The notes beneath the pieces were generated by a model. That model saw only the letters and a list, made by a program, of their open reading frames with translations, was not told the origin of the DNA and ran no database searches. Positions 1 through 5,964 of a DNA stretch of 5,964 bases are shown here, piece by piece. Origin of the DNA: Myxococcales bacterium (GTDB lineage Bacteria; Myxococcota_A; Polyangia; Polyangiales; Houyiibacteriaceae); NCBI GenBank assembly GCA_030622585.1, contig JAUXFZ010000174.1, forward strand, positions 1 to 5,964. Direction: 5' to 3'. The translations under genes and the position numbers were made by a program. Every line of letters begins with the position of its first letter. The stretch's first letter is position 1.

Positions 1-1
1 C

Positions 2-1417
2 ATCGAGTTTCGACTGCGATCTCGGCCGTGTCTTCAGTATCAGATCAAGCGATGCCCGGGGCCGTGCGTGTTGGAGGTCGATCAGCAGGAGTATCGCGCG
101 CAGGTCGTCAACGTCGCTCGATTTCTCGATGGGCGGCATGGCGAGCTGGTGCGCGACATCGACGGACGGATGAAGGGCGCGTCGGGCGAGCTCGAGTACG
201 AGCGCGCGGCGGTCTATCGAGATCAGCTTCGCGCTGTCGAGCGCGCTCAAGAGGAACAGCGCGTCGCGGGGGTGCAGAAATCGGACCAGGACGTGATCGG
301 TTTTCACCGCCAGGGTGACCAAGTCGAAGTTGCGGTGCTGAGCATGCGCGGAGGACGTTTGTTCGGCCTGCGCACGCTTCCCCTGCGGAAGGTGGCAGTG
401 CCGAACGATGAGGTGCTCGGCGCGTTTCTCCGGCAACACTACGCGGAACGAGCTTCGTTGCCGGATGACATCTTGGTGCCCGTGCCAATCGAGATGAGCG
501 AAGCGCTCGAAGAGCTACTCAGCGAGAACCGAAAGCGCCGCGTACGAATCGTGGAGCCGAAACGGGGCGCCAAAGCCAAGCTCCTGGAGCTGGCGAGAGA
601 GAATGCGGAGCACGCGTTCGCGGAGAAGGAGCGTGCGCGCGAGGACGTCGAGGCGCGCCTGGAAGACCTTCAAAGACTGTTGCGCTTGCCGACGCTCCCA
701 CGCCGGATCGAATGCGTGGACATCTCGCACACCGGAGGCGAGGAGACCGTGGCGGTCTTCGTCGCGTTGCAGAACGGCGTCCCTGCCAAAGAGCGGTATC
801 GGAGCTTCCGCGTGAAACGAGCGACTGGAGGCGACGACTACGCCGCCATGTACGAGGTGCTGATGCGACGATTGCGCCGTGGGAAGAACGACGAAAAGGG
901 CTGGGAGCTACCGGACCTGCTCGTCGTCGACGGCGGGAAGGGACAACTGGGCGTCGCGGTCCGCGCCCGCGAAGACATCGGAGTGCCAGGCCTCGAGGTC
1001 GCGTCCGTCGCCAAGCCAAGGGTCACGGCCACCGGCCAAGAAGAAGGCGACCGAGTGTTCCTCCCGGGGCAGAAGAACCCCATCCCGGTGAGGGCCAACT
1101 CGGCACTGTCCCTGCTCCTGCTCGCACGCGACGAAACCCACCGCGCATCGAACACGCTGCGAAAGAAGGTGGGCCGCAAACGACGACTGCGAAGCGAGCT
1201 CGACGGAGTGCCAGGCGTCGGCCCCAAGACTCGAGGGAAGCTGTTGAGAAACCTCGGGTCGTTACGTGACGTGCTGGCGGCGACGGACGCGCAGCTGATC
1301 GAGGCGGGAGCGACGAACCGGCAAGCGGAGGCGATTAGGAAGGCGTTGGGGGATCACACGCCGGACGAGGCAGACGCGGAGGACACTGCGATCGAAAACG
1401 CCTTCCAGCCAGACTGA
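2..1417 (+). CDS. uvrC: UvrABC excinuclease subunit C, 5'-truncated by the window edge
   Basis: UvrC makes the 3' and 5' incisions beside a DNA lesion in nucleotide excision repair, after UvrA and UvrB have located it. The reading frame is already open at base 2, so 471 residues are visible; the GIY-YIG (3' incision) domain lies upstream. Numbering from base 2, residues 8-22 carry the Cys-rich RPC...RC...PC stretch (C10, C18, C22), which in E. coli UvrC helps bind an Fe-S cluster. A UVR (UvrB-binding) motif follows at about 49-84. The RNase H-like 5' nuclease domain has DISHT (D240), GDDY (D279), DGGKGQ (D310) and H380, matching E. coli D399, D438, D466 and H538. A helix-hairpin-helix region occupies about 398-449; its first hairpin (VPGVGP) is canonical and the second is degenerate. 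GTG at 68 looks like a start but is an internal valine codon. The gene converges on the histidine kinase. Confidence 0.96.
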   Translation: MEFRLRSRPCLQYQIKRCPGPCVLEVDQQEYRAQVVNVARFLDGRHGELVRDIDGRMKGASGELEYERAAVYRDQLRAVERAQEEQRVAGVQKSDQDVIGFHRQGDQVEVAVLSMRGGRLFGLRTLPLRKVAVPNDEVLGAFLRQHYAERASLPDDILVPVPIEMSEALEELLSENRKRRVRIVEPKRGAKAKLLELARENAEHAFAEKERAREDVEARLEDLQRLLRLPTLPRRIECVDISHTGGEETVAVFVALQNGVPAKERYRSFRVKRATGGDDYAAMYEVLMRRLRRGKNDEKGWELPDLLVVDGGKGQLGVAVRAREDIGVPGLEVASVAKPRVTATGQEEGDRVFLPGQKNPIPVRANSALSLLLLARDETHRASNTLRKKVGRKRRLRSELDGVPGVGPKTRGKLLRNLGSLRDVLAATDAQLIEAGATNRQAEAIRKALGDHTPDEADAEDTAIENAFQPD

Positions 1418-1425
1418 CGCTCACA

Positions 1426-2796
1426 TCAGGTCGCGACGGGCAGTCGCACCTCGAACGCCGCCCCACCCTCTTCCCGATTCGCTGCCTCGATCGAGCCCCC
1501 CAACCCGTCGACAATCGTGTGACACACCGCGAGGCCCAGGCCGGTGCCCTGCCCCGGCGGCTTGGTCGTCACGAAAGGGTCAAACACTTGCTCGATGATC
1601 TCCCGGTTGATCCCGGGTCCGTCGTCTTCGACGATCAGCTGCACCACACCAGCGCCGCTGGTCGCCTGCACCTCGATTCGACCTTTGCCATCGAGCGCAT
1701 CTGCCGCATTGAACAATAGATTCAGCAGCAATTGCCGCAAGCGTTCGTGGTCGCCACGAACTCGGGGCAACTCGTCGTCCAGATGCAGAGCGATGTCAAT
1801 GTCGTGGAAGCGCGTTTGGCGGTCGATCAGCTTCACCGTGTCGTTCACGACCTCGGAGAGATCCGCGGAGGTCTCGAGCGTTCCGTCACGGGCCGGCGCA
1901 GTCCGCGAGAAATCGAGGAGGTCTGCAATGGTGTGGTGGATTCGCTCTGCCTCGCGTTGAATGCGGCCCACGAAGTCCTTTTCTTCTTCGGGGTCGAGAT
2001 CCCCGCTCTGCATCAGGTCGAGCAATCCTCGGATTGCTGCCAGTGGGTTTCCGATCTCGTGGGCGACGCCAGCCGATAGGCGTCCGACGGCAGCCAGGCG
2101 CGCGCTCCTCACCAACTGCTCTTGCGCGTTCGTCAGCTCAGCGGTCGCGCGCTCGAGATCGCCGAGTCTGTCTTGAAGCGCGGCGCGGTCCTCGCGCAGT
2201 AGCGCGGCCATCTCGTTGAACGACGCCGCGAGGCGCGCGACCTCAGCGGCGCCTTGAACCGGAACGTTGGCGTGCAGCCTGCCCGCGGCCAGGCGCTCGG
2301 ACGCGCGTCGCAATCGATCGATCGGACGCACGATGAAGTACGTCAGCAAGACGTACGTGAGGAGCAGTACCGTAGACGCCGTGAGGCCGAGGTAGAACAA
2401 CGACAGGTTCAACCGTGCCGCGTCTGCTCCATAGCTCGCGGGCACCCAGACTCGCAGCTCGACTCCCGTCGCGGTGGCTACCGTCACGTCGGGGTTGCCG
2501 TCGACCACCCCCCAGGACCTCTGCATGCCTCCGAGGGTGTGGATCTCCACGCGTTCGACGAGACCTTCTTGGAGCATGCGGCCGACCACCTGGTCGCTCA
2601 GCCCATCGCCCGCATCACCGGTGCCCGCTGCGAGGGCGTGGGCCAATCCCGCCGCACGCGTCTGCCGCTCTCGGGCGTTCTCGCTCTCGTCTAGGCGCGC
2701 CGTCACCAGACTCAGCAACACGAATGCCCCGCCGAACGCCACGATCAGCGCGAGCATGAGTTGGCTTCGGAGCCCCAAGCCGAACGGACGCCTCAT
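1426..2796 (-). CDS. Membrane sensor histidine kinase (HAMP, HisKA, HATPase_c)
   Basis: This 456-residue two-component sensor kinase would autophosphorylate on histidine and pass the phosphate to a response regulator. Transmembrane segments lie at about 12-31 and 131-155 and enclose an extracytoplasmic sensor region of about 98 residues that I do not recognise. A HAMP linker (about 156-200, with P158 and E185) is followed by a predicted coiled coil (about 200-232). The HisKA H-box is AHEIGNPLAAIRG with H246; E247 and N250 fit the HExxN pattern linked to kinase and phosphatase activity. The ATPase domain has an N-box with N359 and N363, G1 DDGPG (391-395), an F-box FDPF (405-408) and G2 GTGLGL (417-422), so it looks fully active. 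The H-box resembles the NtrB/AtoS/ZraS group, whose partners are often NtrC-type activators. No response regulator is in the window. The ATG is the first usable start: an in-frame TAG lies 9 bases upstream. There is no clear Shine-Dalgarno sequence. Confidence 0.93.
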   Translation of the reverse strand: MRRPFGLGLRSQLMLALIVAFGGAFVLLSLVTARLDESENARERQTRAAGLAHALAAGTGDAGDGLSDQVVGRMLQEGLVERVEIHTLGGMQRSWGVVDGNPDVTVATATGVELRVWVPASYGADAARLNLSLFYLGLTASTVLLLTYVLLTYFIVRPIDRLRRASERLAAGRLHANVPVQGAAEVARLAASFNEMAALLREDRAALQDRLGDLERATAELTNAQEQLVRSARLAAVGRLSAGVAHEIGNPLAAIRGLLDLMQSGDLDPEEEKDFVGRIQREAERIHHTIADLLDFSRTAPARDGTLETSADLSEVVNDTVKLIDRQTRFHDIDIALHLDDELPRVRGDHERLRQLLLNLLFNAADALDGKGRIEVQATSGAGVVQLIVEDDGPGINREIIEQVFDPFVTTKPPGQGTGLGLAVCHTIVDGLGGSIEAANREEGGAAFEVRLPVAT

Positions 2797-2825
2797 GGGT
2801 ACAGTCTACAGCCACAAGGTCTTGA

Positions 2826-2838
2826 CCCGCCACGCGGG
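2826..2838. repeat. Perfect inverted repeat in the divergent spacer, candidate operator
   Basis: CCCGC and GCGGG flank a 3-base centre (CAC), giving 5-bp arms. The repeat sits within the 60-base spacer between the divergent histidine kinase and exported-protein genes. A -35-like TTGACC (2822-2827) overlaps its left edge on the + strand, but no matching -10 follows at 16-18 bases. The position suits an operator shared by both genes. However, arms this short and GC-only arise easily by chance in this base composition. Confidence 0.25.
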
Positions 2839-2856
2839 CCAGTGCATGGGGGAATC

Positions 2857-3501
2857 ATGACACGGGGCGCCCGTCTAGCGGTGATCATCGGCTCACTGCT
2901 GGTCCTCTCGTCGTTCGGCGCGTCTGCGAGCGCGCAACGCCAGGGAGACGGGCTCTATGGCCGCTGGGATCGCGGGCTGACGCTCTCGTTTGGCGCCGGC
3001 CCGGGCGCGACCTGGCTGAACGGCGAGGTCGACCCAAATATCGTCGCCGAGGCCCGATTCCTGGTGGCCGACGTGGCCGGGGTGGTCCTCTCTGGCCGAT
3101 GGGGCCCCGACTCCGGCCAGTATCTATTTCTAGGCGTGGACCTTCGGCCCCTCTTCCCGGCGCTCTTCTTCCTGTACAAACAGACCTGGAACGAGTTTGC
3201 GGACCTGCTCCTTCAATCGATTTTCCTCGAGATCGGGCCGGCGTTTCTGCTCGACGGCGACCTAGGCACGGGGCTCGGCGTGGGCTTTGGGTTTGGCATC
3301 CCGCTGTACAGGCCTCTGACCACGGTGCGCGGACTGTGGCTGCGAATCGCCGCCCGCTACGTGAACACGGACCCATCTTATCGGAACACGCAGCCGACCT
3401 CGGATCGCACGCAATGGACCCTCTACACGACGTTTGTCGTGCGCTTGGGTTTCAAGTCGAAGCTCAGCCGGTGGGAGCCGCCGAGGTACCGCCAACGGTA
3501 G
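2857..3501 (+). CDS. Exported protein, probable small outer-membrane beta-barrel, unknown family
   Basis: I do not recognise a named family for this 214-residue protein. Residues 1-26 form a Sec signal peptide: basic start (R3, R6), hydrophobic core 7-20, and an A-S-A cleavage site before Q27. The mature part lacks a long hydrophobic helix typical of inner-membrane proteins. It has about seven or eight amphipathic, Gly/aromatic-rich stretches, near 40-54, 61-82, 87-106, 116-132, 137-151, 158-170, 185-200, with charged or polar turns between them. That pattern suits a small beta-barrel of about eight strands, though it does not end in the usual C-terminal aromatic residue. I chose ATG 2857 because it begins the signal peptide directly and a G-rich stretch (2848-2853) precedes it, albeit closely spaced; an in-frame GTG at 2842 is the alternative. 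It diverges from the histidine kinase and lies 36 bases before pyruvate kinase, on the same strand. Confidence 0.8.
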   Translation: MTRGARLAVIIGSLLVLSSFGASASAQRQGDGLYGRWDRGLTLSFGAGPGATWLNGEVDPNIVAEARFLVADVAGVVLSGRWGPDSGQYLFLGVDLRPLFPALFFLYKQTWNEFADLLLQSIFLEIGPAFLLDGDLGTGLGVGFGFGIPLYRPLTTVRGLWLRIAARYVNTDPSYRNTQPTSDRTQWTLYTTFVVRLGFKSKLSRWEPPRYRQR

Positions 3502-3502
3502 T

Positions 3503-3531
3503 TTGGCTGGCACACCGAACCCGGCTACAAC
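3503..3531 (+). promoter_or_regulatory. Candidate sigma70-type promoter for pyruvate kinase
   Basis: TTGGCT (3503-3508) and TACAAC (3526-3531) each match the -35 and -10 consensus at 4 of 6 bases, and are separated by the optimal 17 bases. Both fit inside the 36-base gap between the exported-protein stop and the pyruvate-kinase GTG. The predicted transcript would start six bases after the -10, at about 3538, the first base of GTG, giving a leaderless mRNA. This agrees with the lack of any Shine-Dalgarno sequence before that GTG. Two 4/6 hexamers are weak evidence on their own, and read-through from the upstream gene is the alternative. Confidence 0.3.
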
Positions 3532-3537
3532 CGCGCT

Positions 3538-4947
3538 GTGAGACGCACCAAAATCGTCTGCACGCTCGGACCCGCTAGCGAGACGAAAGCCAAGGTTGGC
3601 GAGCTCGTCAGGGCGGGCATGAATTGCGCGCGGCTCAACTTCTCGCACGGTGACCACGAGTCGCACGCTGCCGTCGCGAAGCTAGTGCGTGAAGCTGCGA
3701 CGGAAGCACAGCGGCCGATGGCGATCTTGGCGGACCTGCAGGGGCCAAAGATGCGCATCGGTCGATTCCCCGCAGGTCCCATCCAGCTTTCACCCGGCGA
3801 TCGCTTCGCCCTGACAACCCGCGTCGTCGAGGGCAACCAAGGGATCGTCTCGGTGACGTACGCTGCGCTCGCCACCGATGTACACCCGGGCGACACCGTT
3901 GCGCTCGACGACGGCCTGATTCGGCTCCGCGTCGATTCCGTCGAGGGCGACACGGTTCATACCATCGTCGAAGACGGCGGGGAGCTCTCCAACAGCAAGG
4001 GCCTGAATCTGCCTGGCGTATCGATCAGCGCACCCGCCCTATCGGACAAGGATCGGGAAGACCTGGACTTCGCGATCTCCGTTCTCCAAGCGGACTACAT
4101 CGCTCTCTCGTTCGTCCGGGCGGCGGACGACGTGCGGGAGGCCAAAGCTCTGGCTGGCGACGTGCCGGTCATTGCCAAGATCGAACGCCCCGAGGCGGTG
4201 GCGGTGCTCGGGGAGATCATCGACGTCGCCGACGGCATCATGATCGCTCGAGGAGACCTCGGAGTGGAGCTCGGAGCCGAGAAAGTGCCTCTGATTCAGA
4301 AGCGAATCATTCGGGAGACCAACGCGCGCGGCAAGATCGTCATCACGGCGACTCAGATGTTGGATTCGATGATCCGAAATCCGCGACCCACGCGTGCAGA
4401 GGCCGCGGATGTCGCGAACGCTGTCATGGACGGAACCGACGCGGTCATGCTGAGCGGAGAAACCGCGGCGGGCCGCTATCCAGTCCAGGCGCTCCAAATG
4501 ATGGATGCGATCATTCGGGAGGTGGAGTCGGACTACGTCGAAGATCTCGCGCGCGAGTTTAGAGAGCTCAAGAGCGTAGGCGAAGAGGACTGGCCGTTCT
4601 CGAATGCGGCGGCGCGCGCGGCCGCTGTGCTGACGACTCACCTGCCCCTGAAAGCGGTTGTGGTGTTCACTCAGGACGGTCGCTCGGCGGGCTTGCTCGC
4701 AGAGCATCGACCACGACCGCCCATCTTGGCGGTCACCAGCGACGTGCGCGTCGCGCGACGCCTTGCGCTCGAGTGGGGGGTCATCCCGCGATTGGAGGTG
4801 CCTCCGGAATCGCTCGACGAAACGCTGCGAATCGCAACCTCGCTAGTCGTGCAGGAGAAGCTCTGCCAACGCGGCGAGGCGTTCGCGATGGTGCTGGGAT
4901 GGCCTACCTCGGGCCGCACCAACACGCTGAAGCTGCACCGCCTCTAG
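3538..4947 (+). CDS. pyk: Pyruvate kinase, complete, potassium-independent type by signature
   Basis: Pyruvate kinase transfers phosphate from phosphoenolpyruvate to ADP, giving pyruvate and ATP in the last step of glycolysis. At 469 residues it matches the usual bacterial length. The N-terminus RRTKIVCTLGPAS aligns with the start of known enzymes, which fixes the GTG start despite the missing ribosome site. Substrate and ion residues are present: R32, N34, S36 and H37 in the ARLNFSHG motif, catalytic K214 and metal ligand E216 in AKIERPEA, D240 in MIARGDLG, and T272 in TATQM. The B domain spans about 75-168, and the C-terminal effector domain about 355-469, with TQDGRSA (378-384) where some homologues bind sugar phosphates. 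DLQGPKMRI (66-74) has Leu, Gln, Lys and Ile where the potassium-dependent rabbit enzyme has T113, K114, E117 and T120; this pattern marks potassium-independent enzymes. Its TAG abuts the ATG of the Ser/Thr kinase. Confidence 0.98.
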   Translation: MRRTKIVCTLGPASETKAKVGELVRAGMNCARLNFSHGDHESHAAVAKLVREAATEAQRPMAILADLQGPKMRIGRFPAGPIQLSPGDRFALTTRVVEGNQGIVSVTYAALATDVHPGDTVALDDGLIRLRVDSVEGDTVHTIVEDGGELSNSKGLNLPGVSISAPALSDKDREDLDFAISVLQADYIALSFVRAADDVREAKALAGDVPVIAKIERPEAVAVLGEIIDVADGIMIARGDLGVELGAEKVPLIQKRIIRETNARGKIVITATQMLDSMIRNPRPTRAEAADVANAVMDGTDAVMLSGETAAGRYPVQALQMMDAIIREVESDYVEDLAREFRELKSVGEEDWPFSNAAARAAAVLTTHLPLKAVVVFTQDGRSAGLLAEHRPRPPILAVTSDVRVARRLALEWGVIPRLEVPPESLDETLRIATSLVVQEKLCQRGEAFAMVLGWPTSGRTNTLKLHRL

Positions 4948-5964
4948 ATGACCGCGGCCATGGAAGAAATGCCACGACAGATCGGACGCTACCGAATCGA
5001 ACGACTCCTGGGGTCGGGTTCGATGGGCACCGTCTATCTCGGACACGACGCCGATCTCGACCGGCCAGTCGCGGTCAAAACACTGCGCGACTTGGCCCTC
5101 GATGCGGAGATGCGAGACCTATTCCTCAGGCGGTTCAAGAACGAAGCCCGCGCCGCAGCTCGCCTTCAACATCCTAATATCGTTCAGATATTCGATGTCG
5201 GCGACGACCCCGAAGTCGGCCCCTACCTGGTCTTTGAATACGTTCCCGGGCACACGCTCAAACACGAGCTCAGCAAGGGCGGGCCTCTCGCGCGCGACAG
5301 TTTACTCGACCTGGCCCAACACGTCGGCGATGCGCTCGCGACGGCACACGTTGCCGGTGTCATCCATCGGGATCTCAAGCCCGAGAACCTGCTGATCACC
5401 CAAAACGGTCAGGTGAAGCTCGCGGACTTCGGCATCGCTCGCATACCCAACGCCGACCTCACCAAGGAAGGTCAGTTCTTGGGCACCCCGTGCTACTCGG
5501 CCCCCGAGACACTGCGCAGCGGCGAGTACAGCGAACGGAGCGATCTGTTCTCGTTCGGCGCCGTCATCTATGAGGCCGCGTCCGGTGAACGCGCGTTTCC
5601 CGGCACCGAAGCGATGGCGGTGGCGCACCAGGTAATGAATCGTGACCCGGTGCCGCCAAGCGAGGCCAATCGCGGCGCTGTGATCCCCGGCGCCGTGGAC
5701 GCGGCCATCCTCCGGGCACTTCGGAAGGACCCCTCCGAGCGCTACGCTAGCGCGCGCATGTTCGTCTCCGCGCTCAGGGACGCGTATGACGGACGACACC
5801 CACGCAAGACGCGGGGCAGAACTAGGAGGTTGCCGTTCATGATGACGTTGACCTTTGCAGCCCTATCGCGCTGTGGCTCGCCATGCAACCCTGCCAGCCC
5901 CCGACCACCGACACCGACACCGACGCCGTTGTGCAGGGCCACCAGGCTCATGCCCCGGGCGGCA
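4948..5964 (+). CDS. Hanks-type Ser/Thr protein kinase, 3'-truncated by the window edge
   Basis: This eukaryotic-like kinase phosphorylates Ser or Thr on partner proteins; 339 codons are visible without a stop. The catalytic domain (about 13-280) is complete: glycine loop GSGSMG (22-27), K44 in VAVK, helix-C E66, HRDLKPEN with D142 and N147 (an RD kinase, usually activated by activation-loop phosphorylation), DFG (160-162), GTP-x-Y and APE (179-187), D199, and R265. A basic juxtamembrane stretch (283-294) follows, then hydrophobic residues 295-306, as in membrane-anchored kinases with an extracytoplasmic tail. After codon 306 the frame becomes Cys/Pro/Arg-rich and may be shifted, so the sequence after about 5864 is doubtful. 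ATG 4948 directly follows the pyruvate-kinase TAG, suggesting coupled translation. M5 (4960) and M8 (4969) are other possible starts; none has a good Shine-Dalgarno sequence. Its substrate cannot be read from the sequence; pyruvate kinase is the obvious neighbour to suspect. Confidence 0.95.
   Translation, partial: MTAAMEEMPRQIGRYRIERLLGSGSMGTVYLGHDADLDRPVAVKTLRDLALDAEMRDLFLRRFKNEARAAARLQHPNIVQIFDVGDDPEVGPYLVFEYVPGHTLKHELSKGGPLARDSLLDLAQHVGDALATAHVAGVIHRDLKPENLLITQNGQVKLADFGIARIPNADLTKEGQFLGTPCYSAPETLRSGEYSERSDLFSFGAVIYEAASGERAFPGTEAMAVAHQVMNRDPVPPSEANRGAVIPGAVDAAILRALRKDPSERYASARMFVSALRDAYDGRHPRKTRGRTRRLPFMMTLTFAALSRCGSPCNPASPRPPTPTPTPLCRATRLMPRAA
5858..5870 (+). other. Suspected frameshift (one missing base) in the Ser/Thr kinase gene
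   Basis: In the kinase frame the membrane segment LPFMMTLTFAAL (295-306) breaks off into SRCGSPCN and further Cys/Pro/Arg-rich sequence. If one base is missing after 5864, reading continues as ALIALWLAM, completing a helix of about 18 hydrophobic residues, then a Thr/Asp-rich linker (TTDTDTDAVVQG). The shifted frame stays open to the window end. It has G or C at 29 of 33 third positions, against 25 of 33 in the unshifted frame. A sequencing or assembly error and a true mutation cannot be told apart here. Confidence 0.45.
5907..5924 (+). repeat. Three tandem copies of the hexamer ACCGAC
   Basis: Three perfect, in-register copies of ACCGAC lie within the Ser/Thr kinase gene, in the linker after the catalytic domain. 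They encode alternating Pro-Thr in the kinase frame, or Thr-Asp in the frame expected if a base is missing upstream. Either reading is typical of a flexible linker. Because the unit is six bases, changes in copy number would keep the frame. Confidence 0.6.

Noticed and set aside
68..70. GTG as the start of a 449-residue UvrC lacking the N-terminal domain
   Set aside because: Upstream in-frame codons encode the conserved UvrC Cys-rich segment (RPCLQYQIKRC), so the frame continues to the left of the window.
1414..1429. CTGA...TCAG inverted repeat between the convergent genes, considered as a terminator
   Set aside because: The four-base arms largely consist of the two TGA stop codons on opposite strands; there is no strong stem and no T-tract.
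2254..2694. A 146-codon plus-strand open frame inside the histidine kinase
   Set aside because: It is antisense to the conserved sensor, HAMP and membrane regions; its product is Arg/Gln/His-rich with no domain, typical of a shadow frame.
2797..2831. A -10-like TAGACT (minus strand, 2808-2803) before the histidine kinase, suggesting a leaderless promoter
   Set aside because: It is six bases from the ATG, but no acceptable -35 lies 15-19 bases upstream, so it cannot be supported.
2761..2856. An N-terminal extension of the exported protein beginning at 2761
   Set aside because: It would overlap the start of the divergent histidine kinase and bury the signal peptide behind 32 non-hydrophobic residues.
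4039..4707. A 222-codon open frame on the minus strand opposite pyruvate kinase
   Set aside because: It lies wholly antisense to a gene with complete family motifs, has no recognisable domain, and such shadows are expected with strong G/C third-position bias.
5302..5951. Minus-strand open frames of 165 and 69 codons under the Ser/Thr kinase
   Set aside because: They oppose HRDLKPEN, DFG and other essential kinase motifs and have no features of their own.
1..5964. Mobile elements, CRISPR arrays, tRNA or rRNA genes, toxin-antitoxin or phage-defence genes
   Set aside because: No such genes, terminal repeats or spaced repeats were seen; the five genes are chromosomal housekeeping, signalling or envelope types.

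Overview
The window is dense, GC-rich bacterial DNA with five genes and almost no intergenic space. The organism is probably a delta-proteobacterium of the Myxococcota type. This is inferred from the strong G/C preference at third codon positions, a Hanks-type Ser/Thr kinase next to a central-metabolism gene, a two-component kinase, and an outer-membrane-like protein with a Sec signal peptide. No sequence search was possible, so the taxonomy is a reasoned guess.

Layout. (1) Positions 2-1417 (+) hold the C-terminal three quarters or so of UvrC, the nucleotide-excision-repair endonuclease; its N-terminal GIY-YIG domain lies before the window. (2) Positions 1426-2796 (-) hold a membrane sensor histidine kinase that converges on uvrC with only 8 bases between the stop codons. 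(3) A 60-base divergent spacer (2797-2856) contains a short perfect inverted repeat. (4) Positions 2857-3501 (+) hold a 214-residue exported protein, probably a small outer-membrane beta-barrel of unrecognised family. (5) Positions 3538-4947 (+) hold a complete pyruvate kinase with the residue pattern of potassium-independent enzymes. (6) From 4948 to the window end (+) lies a Hanks-type Ser/Thr protein kinase whose ATG follows the pyruvate-kinase stop codon with no gap.

How they may work together. The clearest functional link is pyruvate kinase with the Ser/Thr kinase. The abutting TAG/ATG suggests co-transcription and coupled translation, and recalls the Myxococcus xanthus pair in which Pkn4, encoded with phosphofructokinase, phosphorylates that enzyme. 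A glycolytic enzyme controlled by its neighbour kinase is the best candidate here for an undescribed regulatory unit, but it is inferred from gene order. The histidine kinase has no response regulator in the window and shares its upstream region with the exported protein.

One possible sequence problem stands out. Just after the Ser/Thr kinase catalytic domain, the open frame turns into cysteine-, proline- and arginine-rich sequence. A one-base shift near 5864 would instead give a full transmembrane helix followed by a normal-looking extracytoplasmic linker. I found no RNA genes, mobile elements, CRISPR arrays or clear terminators, and no gene-free stretch longer than 60 bases.
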